A stretch of 64,000 bases of DNA from Calycina herbarum (Eukaryota; Ascomycota; Leotiomycetes; Helotiales; Pezizellaceae), in assembly GCA_001414485.1 (NCBI GenBank), contig LLEY01000064.1, forward strand, positions 62,001-126,000, read 5' to 3'. Shown in pieces: positions 47,251-58,992 of the stretch. Below the pieces are notes generated by a model. That model did no database searches, was not told the origin of the DNA, and worked only from the letters and a program-made list of their open reading frames with translations. Position numbers and translations under genes: made by a program. Numbering within the stretch: the first letter of the stretch is position 1; every line of letters starts with the position of its first letter.

Positions 47251-48799
47251 GGAGAAGTTAAGTAAGCGACGTAGCGACGTAGTAAGCGTTTATAGACCAA
47301 CTACGGAACCTCTAGGAAGAGGGAAAGGTATAGGATAAGAACTTCAAGCGTCTTATAGACAGTGTCTACTAAGGAGATAGAGTGTTTCTAATAGACCTTA
47401 CTTCTCTAGTTAAAGTCTCTGTCTCTAACTGCTTAGTAGATAAGAACGGTGATTTATAGTTTAGAGATAGACTATAAGTCTCTAACTATAAGCTACTACG
47501 GACTGCGATTATATAGGAACTCTATGATTCTATACTTACAGGCTATCTTAGTAAGAATAGGATAATTGTAATAGTCTTAAGAGAGTTCTTTTAGCTAAAC
47601 TTATAGAATATAGTTAAGTAGTTTGTCTATAACTATAGAGTTTATAGACGTACTAAGGTTTAAAGAGATTGTAAACAAGGCCTGCTTTATCTATTACTAA
47701 TTTCTAAATAGCAATAGCAGGAGATCTCTGTCGACTTTATTAGACTACTACTTATAAGTAAAGGCTCTAATATAATAGCAGTGTTTATAGACTGTTTAGG
47801 TAAAGAGGTGCTTCTTATAGCTTATAACTCGACTATATTATCAGAGGAATTTGCTTACTTATTTATTACTATATACTATAGCTTATATAGACTACTAAGA
47901 GCAATAGTGTCTAATAAGAGCCTGTAATTTATTAAATAAGTATAGAAGACGCTTTGTAACTTCTTATAGATTAAACGACGGATCTCTATAGCCTTCTATT
48001 TATAGACTAACGAGTCGACGGAACAGGCAAATACGGAAGTTAAGACGCTTCTACGGCAGTGGATTAATATAGCTTAGGACGACTAGGCTAACTAGCTGCT
48101 AGTAGTATAGCTAGCTTTTAATAGACGGGATTTAATATTAACAGGTGTAAGCTCTTTCTAACTTAGCCACGGTTACCTGTTATAGACTATCGACTACTTA
48201 ACAGACGTCGTAGCACCTATAAACATAAAAATACTAATTTAAAAGAGCGAAGTAATAGTAGCAAAGATTAAGGCTATTATAGAATAGGTATAATTATTAA
48301 TAGTAAGAGTATAATAAAACTAGGAGACTTAAGTAAATCGTTTATAGAATACCGCTCCTATATATAAGGTTAGAGATAAGGTTTACTTAAGCTTATAGAA
48401 TATATAGATAGACAGAGCTAGTAAGAAACTAGACGCTCGATCTACTAAGTTTATAGTTATCGAGGTTATTAGCCTGTCTATATATAGACTAGACACCTTG
48501 CCTAGTATCTACAATGTCTTTAATATAGACTTATTAAGGCTAGCAGCTATAGACCCGCTGCCTAGTTAAATTATAGATAATAATTAACTACTTATAATAT
48601 TAGTAGACGATACTATAGAATAGTAAGTTAAAAGAATACTAGGTTAACAGTAAAAGAAGCTCTTAGAGAAAGGCTCTCGTACTCGACTCGAGTATAAGAT
48701 AAAATAAATAGGATACGTAAATCTAATATAGGAACCTACTACTAAGTTAGAGAATATAGTAGCTCTAAACACCTACCTTTAAGAGCAGGGAGAGGGGTA
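47250..48799 (+). pseudogene. C pol: integrase and chromodomain
   Basis: The zinc-binding region lies near 47500-47690. Core motifs are EISVDFIRLLLISKG near 47725-47770 (first Asp kept), AIVSNKSLQFIK near 47905 (Asp to Asn) and NESTEQANTEV near 48010 (Glu kept). The GPF-like part is near 48420. The chromodomain (about 48630-48799) reads VKRILG, RTRLEYKIK, IGYVNLI and EPTTKLENIVALNTYL. A TAA at 48797-48799 ends the frame immediately before the 3' LTR, overlapping the purine-rich GGGAGAGGGG polypurine tract. Confidence 0.88.
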
Positions 48800-49042
48800 A
48801 TGTTAAGAGTTATACTTGTAGAGTAAGTCTTAGAGTACTCTAGCGACGTATTCACGTGACCTCGCTTAGCAACGCATAGACGTGACAGAACCTTCGAGAG
48901 TACTCTTAGTAGAACCCTTTAGAATAAGTTAACTAAGTATATAAGTTAGTAAGAACTCTAGCTTAGAAAGAATAATCGAATCTTCTTATATATAGATAGC
49001 CTCTGTAGTTTAATTCATTAGTACTTACTATAAGCTCTAACA
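48800..49042 (+). repeat. 3' LTR of C
   Basis: 243-bp LTR, starts TGTTAAGAGTTATAC and ends CTCTAACA, with intact TG and CA ends. Almost all differences from the 5' LTR are transitions. Confidence 0.92.
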
Positions 49043-49047
49043 GCTTT

Positions 49048-50041
49048 TATCTAGAATAAGGAAGCTAAAGCTGTCTTTTAGAAAATCAAAGGATAGTTTA
49101 TAGTAGAACTAATTCTATATAATTTTAACTATAAGAAACTAAGTACGATTAATATAGACGCCTTAGATATAGTAGTACGTACTATATATCTATAGCTAAA
49201 TAAAATAGGAAAGCTTATATCTATAATATATTTCTTAAAAACTTTTAATATAGTATAATAGAACTATAGTATTTATAACAAAGAATTAATAGCTATTATT
49301 CTAGCTCTTAAAGAATAGAGAATTTACCTCTAGAGTATAACGTATCTAGTAATAGTACTTACTAATTACTTAAACCTAAAAACATTTACTACAACGAAGG
49401 AACTCGTTACTAGACGCCTAGCTAGGTAGTTTAAAACCTTAGTAGAGTTTAAAATAATTATTTAATATATTAGTAGTATAAGTAACACTTAAGCAAATAC
49501 TTTAAGCTAGAAACTAAGCTATAAGAAGAATAAAAGATACGTTAATATAGTAATATTAAAGTATAATAAAAATAGTAACTTAATACTAGTAGTATATAAG
49601 ATTATAACAGTAGAGAAGGTTAACTTCTAGAGAAATAACATCTAGAATATTTAAGAAAAGGAATAACCTTAGATACTTTAAGAAGAAAGAAACCTAAGAT
49701 AGAAACCAGATATTAATATATACTATTTATAAGAAGAATAAAACTATAAAGATAGAGATAAGAAAGAGAAACTTTAGATTTCTAACTTATATATAAAAGA
49801 ATTTATTTAGGAATACTATATAGCACTAGCCTATAGATACTAGAGAATCAGAAGGACTCTCTAAAGGATTAAATAATATTACTATATTAATAGAGTATTA
49901 AAGATAGTTAAGAAAGTAATAGTAGAGTATAATATCTATACTTAGAATAAGGCTTCTTACTACGTATCTTATAGACAGATAGGTACTACTCTAATACTAT
50001 AAATACCTTAGAAATCAATCTCTTAGGATTTTATTATTAAG
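49048..50041 (+). pseudogene. A3 pol, RNase H and integrase N-terminus
   Basis: Continuation after element C. RNase H is marked by TINIDALDIVVRTIYL near 49150 and YNKELIAIILALK near 49275. The integrase zinc-binding region lies near 49800-49990 (IYTQNKASYYVSYRQI-like with TAG for Gln). The frame is cut at 50041 by the solo LTR and resumes at 50498. Confidence 0.78.
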
Positions 50042-50492
50042 TGTTATAAATCACGTTATACGTGATAAGTAGTCTAGACAGCGCTCTAATAGAACAAGGT
50101 ACGATATCTAGGAAATAGAAGGTAATATAGAAGAGAATTAGTAATATAGAAGGTATTTAGGTATTCTAGGATCTTACTATTAGATAACTGTTAGTAGTCA
50201 CGTGATAGATCCTATTAGATCCTATAGAGGATCTATAGAGATCTAGGGATCTAGGCCTATATAAGGATCTAGATAGTATAAGAGGTTCTATATATATACT
50301 AGTATATCTACTATCTAGATAGAAGCTTTATACTTAACTTTAGTTATTAATCTTATTATCTTATTTAATATCTTTGATATAAGTAACGAGTTTACTTCTA
50401 AGTAAGCAACTCGGCGTATTTATACTTCTTACTTATATACTAACCTTCGAGACTTAGTTACCTTTATTTAGTTCGTATAGAGTTTCGTTATA
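50042..50492 (+). repeat. Solo family-A LTR inside A3, TSD TTAAG
   Basis: 451-bp LTR starting TGTTATAAATCACG and ending TTTCGTTATA, flanked by TTAAG at 50037-50041 and 50493-50497. No internal sequence accompanies it, so it marks a family-A element that excised by LTR-LTR recombination. Confidence 0.9.
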
Positions 50493-50497
50493 TTAAG

Positions 50498-51480
50498 CTA
50501 CTAAAATCTAAAGATCTAATAACAGGAGTTAAATATAACTTAATCCTAGTTATTATAGAATAACTTATAAAGTATATAATTTTAGTACTATATATAGAGT
50601 TAAGTATAGCTAAGGAATTAGTATTCGTATTTCTTAAAGAAGTAGTCTTAAGATACGAACTATTAGAAGAAATACTCTTAAATAGAGATAGACTCTTTAT
50701 CTTTAAATTCTAGATTACTCTTATAAAACGACTAGGTATAAAAAGAAAGTTATTAATAGCTTTTTATCTATAAACAAATAAAGGAAACAAATATATAAAT
50801 TAAGTAGTTAAGATATACCTTCGTTATTATATAAACTACTAGTAAAACAACTAAGTAGAACTACTACTTTTAGTATAGTTTATCTATAATAGTTTAGTAA
50901 TAGAAATAATACTTATTATACTATTCTATACTAACTTTAAGTATAAATTAGTAGTATATTAAGAACTATTATCTACGACTACTAATAACTAACTCGCTTA
51001 TATTCAAGTCTTAAAGATTAAGAGGTTATATAAAGAACTAGTAAAAGATTTATAGTTTATAGCTAAAAGAAATATATACTACTATAATAAACAACGTAGT
51101 TAGAAGCTAATACTAAAAGAGAGAGATAAAGTCTACTTAGTATAAAAAAATATTAATATAAAAAGACTAAGTAATAAACTAGACTATAAAAAACTTAGAC
51201 TATTTAAAATCAAACGAGTTAGAGAACCTTTAAATTATAAATTAGTATTACTATAAATAATAAACATCTACCTAGTATTCTATATATTCTTACTTAAACT
51301 AGTACTACTAAGAGCGCTACTAGCTCTACTTATAGAAACTTAACTAGTAAACCTAAATACTATATATAAAGTTAAAAGAATTCTTAACTATAGGCTTATT
51401 AGAGAATAAGTTAAGTACTTAATTAAATAGTTAGATTACCTATATTTAGAAAACACTTAAGAACCTAGGAAAAACATTAA
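50498..51480 (+). pseudogene. A3 pol, integrase core and chromodomain
   Basis: Begins within the core (LLKSKDLITGVKYNLILVIIE). The Asp region near 50675 reads LLNRDRLFIFKF with the catalytic Asp changed to Asn. The chromodomain near 51360-51475 reads YKVKRILNYRLIRE, VKYLIK and YLENT, as in A1 and A2. Confidence 0.82.
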
Positions 51481-52110
51481 CTAGTACTTAGAGGAACTTT
51501 AGAAGTTCTACTATTAAAACCTAGGGTTACTTATATCTTATAATTAGAAGAGAAGAACTTAAGAAAGGCTAGGTTAAGACCTAGGTTAAAAGCAGAGTTA
51601 GAAGTAGAAAGAGTAGCTAGCCTAGTAGCCTCTTCTTCTCTATACTTCTTTTTCTTCTATTCCTTCTTTTCTTTCTTTTCTTTCTTTTCTAGATCTTCGA
51701 TAGTATCTAGTTTATTAAGAGAACTAAGACTAGCTACTTCTATCTTCTTTTCTCTTTCTAAGAGAAGACGTTTTTATTATTAAAGCTAGAAGATTTTTAC
51801 TATCGCCTCTTTCTCTTAAGAGTTAAGACAAGCTTTCTACTTTTTAATAGAAGCCTAGTTTAAGAGTAAAAGTATTTAGTTTTATTTATAATAGTCGTAG
51901 GATTTACTCTACCTAGTATAGACAGAATAATAAGAATATTAATTACTATAAATAGTAATATATTAACGAGGCTTACTAGCTAAGTTAAGAGATTTTTTAT
52001 AATAGATATAACAAAACATCTTATTACTATATTATCTAATATAATTTCTAAGAGCTTAATATTTAGTATACTTCTTATTATTAAAAGATAGTATAATAGA
52101 AACAGAAGAA
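51477..52110 (-). pseudogene. Conserved antisense ORF of family A, A3 copy
   Basis: Minus-strand frame with KKIEVASLSSLNKLDTIEDLEKKEKKEKKE, then YREEEATRLATLSTS, FNLGLNLAFLKFFSSNYKI. It aligns with A1 (ELDTTKELERKE, EEEAARLAALLTP, LALSLDPAFLKSF). Its stop codon position at the pol tail is shared with the other three copies. Upstream of about 51800 the frame is heavily damaged and shifted. Confidence 0.65.
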
Positions 52111-52185
52111 AGCCGCTAGCCTCTCTATAATATCTTCTTAGTCTATACTTAAGCGTAGAGACATACTAGGCTAAGAAGAGAATAG

Positions 52186-52640
52186 TATTATAAATCACGT
52201 TTTATATAGTAAGTAGTCTAGATAGCGCTCTAATAGAATAAGGTATAACGTCTAGAAAATAGAAGGTAATATAGAAGAGAATCTATAATATAGAGGTATT
52301 TAGAGATTCTAGGATCTTACTATTAGAGACACGTTAGAGGTTACGTAATATAAAGGATTACCTAGGTCGGCTAGCGATCTAGGTAATCTAGTTAACTAGG
52401 ACGACAGACGATTATATCTACTTAGAAGGAACGGAGGTCTTATATAAGACTAGTATATCTGCTATTAGATAGAAGCTTCGTACTTAACTTTAGTTATTAA
52501 TCTTATTATCTTATTTAACATCTTTAATATAAGCAACGAGTTTACTTCTAAGTAAATAATACAGCGTATCTATACTTCTTATCTATATACTAACTATCGA
52601 GACTTAGTTATCTTTGTTAGTTTATTTAAGTTTCGTTATA
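52186..52640 (+). repeat. 3' LTR of A3
   Basis: 455-bp partner of 32289-32743, followed by the CTATA duplication. It follows a GCTAAGAAGAGAATAG purine-rich tract. Confidence 0.9.
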
Positions 52641-52645
52641 CTATA

Positions 52646-53960
52646 TCTATTATAAACTATAACTAAAGATAAAGATATAAGAGTATATATATATAAATAC
52701 GAGAATTTAAAGCTACAGTTCTATCTACGAAGGTAACGCGGGTTATATACCTAGAGAAAAGAGGTTACTAAGTAAGTATAAGCTATAAGAAGCTGAAATC
52801 TCGTACGAGTTATAAAGAGCTAGAATTATATATAGCTAAGATCTCGCTATAGTTCTCGTTATAGCTATAAGTAGCTAAGATCTCGCTATAGCTCTTATTA
52901 TAGATCTATATATCCTAAGGTAATTACCTAGATTACGTGCTTTATTACGTGTATTCTTCTAGATTATAGACTAGCGCTGTAATATTACCTCTCTCTTTTG
53001 AAAAACCTTATTTATAAGCTTTATATTATAATTAAATCGTTTATAAGATAGTTATAATTGTTTATACTATTCTCTTATGTTTATATCTAGCTTTATAAAG
53101 CTTTTAGCAGACTAGTATAGACTAGATTAGCGAGGTAAAAGTCGTGTAATTTATATAGATAATACTTAAAATTTAAGACTAGATACTACTATAGATCAGA
53201 GTTGTAGCCTAACTATTTAACCTTATAATAGAGCTTTCTACGTATTGTTTTTATAGCTAAGACTTCCTCTACTTCCTACTCTTTCTAATCTATAACCTAT
53301 ATTAGCGGAGGTAGCTTATCTACCTATCTAGGTAACGGATCTATAATAACTTTATAAAGTAGTAACAGATAGAATATAGAGTATATATAGAAGTAGTCTA
53401 GTAATTCGAGCTATAAAGAGTATTCTTTATAAGCTATAATCTAGAATAGACCTTTGTTTTATCTGTCTAGCTTATAGCTTAGCTAGTCTATCTTCTAATT
53501 ATAAGTTAATATCTAAACAAAGTCGTCTACGTCGAAGTCTACTACTCTTTAAGTCCGGTTTACAGACCTAGTATAGCGCTCTTATACTTTACTTACTAAT
53601 TCCTTTGCTATAGTCTAAGTATTATATATTCTTCGTACTAGTGTCTTTGTATCTATCTAGTTAAGCTGTTCGTATATAGTTGTTATAGACCGAATATAAA
53701 GAGGTTAATAGATAAGGTTATCTTATTATAAGAAGAATTAACTAAGGAGAGAAGTCTATTCTACGTACGAGAAAAGGGGTTTTATACGTAGAGAACCTCT
53801 TACGTCGAGGTCTCTAAGCTAAAGTCTTACTATAGCTCTTCGTTATAGCTTTCGTTATAGTAAGTATAAGCTATAAGAAGCTAAAGTCTCGCTATATAAG
53901 AGTAAGTATATACTAAGTGCCGCGAGAGAGACCGAGCGTTGTTAGCCGTAGCGCTGTCTA
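52646..53960 (-). mobile_element. Gypsy chromovirus D remnant, internally deleted
   Basis: Minus-strand gypsy remnant. An LTR-like segment (about 52992 down to 52646, probably continuing to the left of A3 near 32288) begins TATTACAGCGCTAG after the purine-rich AAAAGAGAGAGG. A related segment at about 53960-53670 shares GCTTCTTATAGCTTATACTTACT and would be the other LTR. Between them only the pol C-terminus remains, so gag, protease, RT and most of integrase are missing. Short repeats of TCTCGCTATAGCTC type lie at 52800-52900 and 53830-53910. Confidence 0.55.
53000..53670 (-). pseudogene. D pol C-terminus with chromodomain
   Basis: On the minus strand it reads NQKIDQLSYKLDRQNKG, LQLELPDYFYIYSIFYLLLL, IIDPLP, then EEVLAIKTIRRKLYYKVKQLGYNSD and LNFKYYLYKLHDFYLANP. 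This is a typical integrase C-terminus plus chromodomain of fungal Ty3/gypsy elements. Gln and Trp codons are replaced by TAG or TAA. Nothing upstream of the integrase C-terminus remains. Confidence 0.75.
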
Positions 53961-54089
53961 TCTAATTTACTATAACAGAAGCTAGAAGTAATAATAATAC
54001 GTTATTATATAACGTAGTTTATTAGTACGCCGCGTATATTAGTATACCGCGTACTTTCCCACTTTCTTACTACTTCAAAGTATAATTAG

Positions 54090-55430
54090 TTAAATATAAT
54101 ATATAAATTTAATTAAAACTACTTTTAATCTAATAAACTAGATATATCTATATCTACTTAATAAGTTCGTATATTATAACCAGCTTTTCTATAAGTGCTA
54201 TAGCGTCTACTAGTTAATTTCCTCTCTCTTTAACTACTACTCTTAATATATATATCGCGTCGAATCTGCTTATCTACGTTCTTCTATACTAAAATATCCT
54301 ATATATCCTCTATAGTAAGTATACTACCTTAATAAATACGAGTCTTCCTAGCTCTGCGACGCTTACTAAGAGCTTTATTTACTACTCGAAGTATACGTAC
54401 CTTAGTAGTTAAAAGAGTTACTTTATAAGCTAATTACTCTATACCTTTCGCTAACGTAACAACTGTCTAGAAAATAGATATTAGCGAGCTTCCTTAGTAA
54501 CTAGTAATCTAGTCCTTAATAACAGTTGTTTATAAAGGAGCTTCAGTAGAGTTATAAGAAGTCTAAGAGACCTAAGAGTTAGCGTCGGTAGAGAGAGGCC
54601 TAGTAGAGGTCGGTGTCTATAACTTTATATTAAGCTTTAAAATCACAGCTTATAAATTAAAAGGTATTAAGCCAGCCCCGCGGAATCTAGCTTAAGCGTT
54701 TTAGACTATTATTGATTTTATATATACTACTTTAAAGGCGAGAAAGAACTCGACCTTTATAATATAGTTAATATAAGCTTTAATAAAAGTCTTAATTTGT
54801 CGACTATATACCCGTTTTAAGATATTAAAACACCTTATATCGAGTAGCTAGGTTAAATAAGAAGAGTAAGAAGGTAGTCTAAGAGTAATAATATTATATA
54901 CCTTATAGTACTCTTAGAATTCAGCCGATTTATAACTCTTATACCTATTAAGAACAAGTATTCGATATAGACTCTTTACTTAAGTAGAAGTATACTTATT
55001 AAAGTACTTAAGCTATTCTAGACCTGTTTTATTATTTATCTAGCTATTACTTATTAGTTTAATAACCTAGTTATATAGAAGGCCGCTCTTAGTATACTAA
55101 TTCGTAAGATAATTCTTCTCTTAAACTACTAAAAATAGAGGAATACTTCTACCTTCGCTATTAATATAAGCAATTATAGTAGTCTATTCTCGATTACCTA
55201 GCTAAACTGTCTTATCTCTACTACGTCGATCTACGCGTATAACAACTATAGAAGAAGTAATTATATCTATTATAAAGCCGGTCTCGTTGAAATTCTAAAA
55301 ATCGCAGTCTAGAATACTATATTTTACTCTTATATTCTCTACTAGTTGAAACTATATACTAATAAGCTTAGGATCTTCGTATAAGGCTCTTTAAAAGTCG
55401 TAAGCGCGATTAAAACACTTTTTTAAAGCT
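54090..55430 (-). pseudogene. Fot1 copy 2 transposase, catalytic and C-terminal part
   Basis: The minus-strand frame parallels copy 1 over the DDE core (about 55300-54750) and ends near 54230-54150 with RRYSTYRKAGYNIRTY, the CCHC knuckle with cysteines and histidine lost. The frame is interrupted at 55430 by the nested pogo-like element; its N-terminus is at 58993-59330. Confidence 0.78.
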
Positions 55431-55559
55431 AATAGCCGGTTCCTCTTCTACGGCGTATTCGCTTGTAGTCGGTAAAAGCAAGTGTTCTATAAACTTAAGT
55501 GTTCTATATAGCTGGAATAATATTAGAAGTAGAATATCTACTAAAACCACTACTAAAAT

Positions 55560-56829
55560 AGATAAATAATATCTTATATTACTACTCTAATTATCTATTC
55601 TAAAGTCTATAAAGTCTATATTTACTCTTATTAAGTTAATTAAGAATATACTCTCTTAAGAAGACGATAGATAATTAGAAATCTCGTCCTCTCTACTACT
55701 GTCTAGGTAATCTAAGACTTTCTTACTACTTTTAAGATATAATTAACCTAAAGTAAAAGACACTTCTAGCTCTTCTTCTTCTTCTTATAACTGTAGTAGA
55801 GGAATAAGATCCTAGGATTAATATATCTTAAGCTTATTAATTACTTATACTAATTTAAGATAAAAGTCTAGTAAGAAAGTATAACACTTAAACTTATTAA
55901 GCTTCTTATCTAACTCTCGGATACGGATAAAGTCTTCTAGCAGAGGGAGTATATCGTCCTTCTTATATTATATAAGTCTAGCCTTATATACTCTCTTATC
56001 TTTACGTGCCTATATACTCTTATCTATAAGAGCTTTCCTAGCTTTATTAATAGTAGCTAAAAGCTTCTTTTCCTTCTTATATAAAGCCTTGGTTCTCTTG
56101 TTCTTATTCTTCTTCTATATCTTCTCTTATAACCTAGTAACGACCGCTCCTTCTCTCTTATATATACTTCTCTATGAATTACTCTTACGCTTAGCGTCGA
56201 CGAGTAGTTTTTACTAAAGAGCGTAATATTAAACTATTATAAGATATGCTTTCTCGAGCGATATACTAACTTACGTTATTATCTTCTTAAATAGATTAAT
56301 AGAGAGATTAGAAAATTAAGTAGGATCTTAAGAGCTTAGAGCTTATATAGTTATAGTAGTAGTCTAGGTTTCCTCTAGATAAGTAGGAGAAAGACAAAGC
56401 AGCTCTAGATTAGTAACGTCGTTTATTATCCTTTTCTTCTTATTATATAATCTTATCTTTTTCTAGATAGCTTTCTAACTTAGTAGATAATAACTAGACT
56501 TAGTAAAGGTATTCTTAATTATATAAACCTTTATTATTTATATACGTATCTAGGTAAGATCTTAGAAGAAGCAACTGAATACTTAAAGTCTAGACTATAA
56601 AGAGCGTTAGTAATTGCTTACTAATAGTACTCTTTAAAGAGTTGGAAAACACTAACGTTTACCAGCTATAGAATATATATATAATAGAAGGGAAAGTACT
56701 ATAGAAGTATATAGTTTTCGTAGTACTTAAGAATAAAGAGATTATATTAGTAAGTCTTATAGCTATTAAGAAGTAATATCCTCTATAGCTTATCTAGCCT
56801 AGCTCCTAGCTTCTTAATAAGATAGTCGG
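55560..56829 (-). pseudogene. Pogo-like transposase, C-terminal part
   Basis: Second half of the transposase after the inner insertion. A segment near 56710-56640 reads STFPSIIYIFYSW then TLVFSNSLKSTISKQLLT, matching the LLQPLDVGVFQPLK region of pogo DDE transposases. A Lys/Arg-rich tail lies near 56150-56050. Bases 55500-56000 hold further decayed frame with no clear motif. Confidence 0.6.
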
Positions 56830-56831
56830 TA

Positions 56832-57944
56832 TAACGTACTTTATAAGCGAGCTAGCTACCTAAGCGAGCTAGCCACTTTTAAACTTTATAATAATTATTA
56901 ACTGCTAGTTATATTATCTCAACTATACAACGCTTAAACGTCTTCTAACGAAAACAAGATTAACTTAGCTATCTAAGCACTTGAAAACAACGTGTTAATA
57001 ACCTAACGACGCGCTACGAAGGCCTATAATACCTCTCGATCTACTATTTTAAACCGACGCGCCGGAACCTAACTAAGACGCGATTACAAGCCTAATTCGA
57101 AGAAACTTACGAAGCTAGAAAAGGAGGCGATAATTAGACATATATTAGAGCAGGATTCGAGAGGGTTTTCGACTACAAAGGATATAGTACGAGATATAGC
57201 TAATAATTTGCTAAAGGAGCGCGATAGGTAGCTTATAAGTAGGAACTAGTCGGACAACTTTATTCGGCGTCTATCTAAGCTAAAATCTCGATAGAGTCGT
57301 TCTTATAATCATTAGTAAGCTTTAATTAAAGATCCGCGGATTATTAGCTTATAGTTTATACTTATATAGTTATTTAAAGACAAATATAGTATTATAGACG
57401 AGGATATATATAATTTCGACGAGACTAGTTTTATAATAGGTGTTATATTATCTTAGCTTATTATTATAAGTTTAGAGATACGTAGAAGACGTAAAAAAGT
57501 TTAGCTAGGTAATCGCGAATAGGTTATAGTTATTTAAGAAGTTAATAGAAAGAAATCACAGATCTTTATAAGATAACTAAAGCTATAACTAAGTATAGAA
57601 GTTATAAAAGAAAATATATTTAGAGTTAAGAGATATTAATAGTAGAGGAAGTAATTAGTTTAATTACTTCTATAGAGAATAGCGATTAGAAGAGTAGTAG
57701 AGAGATAAAAAAGAAGGTTCGAGTAGAGAGACACTATAGACGTTATAGTAAAATTAGATATAATTCTCGTACTTATTAAATAGAAATAGTAGATACTAAA
57801 GATAGTAACGACTCTGAATAATCTTATAGTATCTTTTATTATATAATAGCTTGTTCTAGTATTAAGTAATTTATATTTAAAAATAAGTAGTTCGGAAAAG
57901 TAGCTAGCTTGCTTAGGTAGCTAGCTCGCTTATAAAGTACGTTA
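56832..57944 (+). mobile_element. 1.1-kb deletion derivative of a Fot1-like transposon, third nesting level
   Basis: Inverted repeats of about 48 bp starting TAACGTACTTTATAAGCGAG and TA duplications (56830-56831, 57945-57946). Each TIR contains a doubled AAGCGAGCTAGC. Only part of a transposase remains, so it was probably mobilised in trans. It is in opposite orientation to its host transposase. Confidence 0.85.
57010..57640 (+). pseudogene. Fot1-like transposase fragment (N-terminal half)
   Basis: The CENP-B type DNA-binding region reads LEQDSRGFSTTKDIVRDIANNLLKERDR near 57150-57230. The start of the DDE core reads YSIIDEDIYNFDETSFIIGVI near 57390-57450, keeping the first catalytic Asp. The QPLDVG-type middle and the remaining catalytic residues are absent. 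A charged C-terminal remnant (REIKKKVRVERHYRR) follows near 57695-57745. Confidence 0.7.
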
Positions 57945-57946
57945 TA

Positions 57947-58880
57947 CTATAATAATAGTATTATTAATATAGCTAGTTAAAGAGTAATCTACTAACTCTT
58001 TTTTAGTTAGCTTATCTACTATCTAGTTATCTATTATCTTCTTTTCTAACGTAATAATAAAAGGAGCTACTACTCGCTTATTAATATAGATCGTCTCTAT
58101 TATAGTTACTAACTTCCTATTCTTAGGATTAGCTATATATATCTCCTTTACTTTTATAGGAACGATAACGTTCTTACTTCCTATATAACTAACTCGAGCT
58201 TCTAACTTGTCTATATTCTAGACATTCTTAGCTTTCTAGATCTTATATTATATAAGAGTAGTAGTATATCTATTAAACCACGTCTTAATCTCCTCCTTAG
58301 TATACGATTCGAGCCTTTTAAAGGTAATTAGCTTTGTTTTTAGAGTATATAGGTCCTTGTTCTTCTTTAGCTAGTTCCGGAACTACTGATTAGACGGCGG
58401 TAGCTAGGAAGGGTTCTAGAACTAAGAAATTAGCTAATTATTAATAGTAGAATTAAGAGAATACTATACCTTCTTAAGATATACGATTATAACCTTTACT
58501 ATTTAGTACGTAGCTCCTAGTTCTATCTTCTACTGCTTATAATAGTATTATTAGATAGCCTTCTCCTAGCTCTTATTTAATATCTTATTATTACTACTAT
58601 ATATATTATATATACCTTCTAAGTTACTCTTCCTCTTTTTAGCTCTCTAGATAGCCTTCTATACCGACGATTCGTTTACGCTATATATTCTTACTTCTAC
58701 AGTTACTGTCTCGCGACTACCTTATTCTATAGTCTATTCTATAGCCTTCTATATATACTCCTTTTCTTCTAATTTATTAGAAGAGAGAGCGAGTAGAGAA
58801 CTACGAATAGCCTCTATTATATTAATTAATAGACGCGTTATATATTAATAGAAATAAGTAAGATAGTTAAATATATATAA
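57947..58880 (-). pseudogene. Pogo-like transposase, N-terminal part
   Basis: First half of the transposase of the 55432-58990 element. It reads NIIEAIRSSLLALSSN near 58840-58780 at the HTH region, then LYTLKTKLITFKRLES and EEIKTWFNRYTTTLIQYKI near 58350-58250. The core follows with NIDKLEARVSY near 58215 (usual NMDETG) and NVIVPIKVKEIYIANPKNRKLVTIIETIY near 58170-58090. The frame is broken at 57946 by the inner element. Confidence 0.75.
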
Positions 58881-58992
58881 TTTAGATAGGAAGCTAATCT
58901 ACGGGATTTTCTCGGCAGAACACTTGAGTTTATAGAACACTTGCTTTTACCGACTATAAGCGAATACGCCGTAGAAGAGGAACCGGCTATTA

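Larger units (their letters stand above)
43520..49042 (+). mobile_element. Gypsy chromovirus C, complete, nested in A3, TSD GCTTT
   Basis: 5,523-bp element with LTRs of 242 and 243 bp and an exact GCTTT duplication (43515-43519 and 49043-49047). It has a repeat-rich leader, gag, and pol with protease, RT, RNase H, integrase and a terminal chromodomain whose stop codon directly abuts the 3' LTR. RIP is moderate: many CpA/TpG survive. It is a different family from A and B. Confidence 0.93.
32289..52640 (+). mobile_element. Gypsy chromovirus A3, spread over 20 kb by three nested insertions, TSD CTATA
   Basis: Element with 455-bp LTRs at 32289-32743 and 52186-52640 and a CTATA duplication at 32284-32288 and 52641-52645. 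Its own sequence is 32289-35214, 42467-43519, 49048-50041 and 50498-52640, about 7.1 kb in total, equal to A2. It hosts A1 (TSD GCTTA), gypsy C (TSD GCTTT) and a solo LTR (TSD TTAAG). All three junctions rejoin sequence that is contiguous in A2. Confidence 0.92.
55432..58990 (-). mobile_element. Pogo-like transposon nested in Fot1 copy 2
   Basis: TIRs of about 65 bp starting ATAGCCGGTTCCTCTTC with TA duplications (55430-55431 and 58991-58992). Each TIR includes a direct repeat of AAGTGTTCT. Without its own insert it is about 2.45 kb. The transposase is on the minus strand. Confidence 0.88.
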
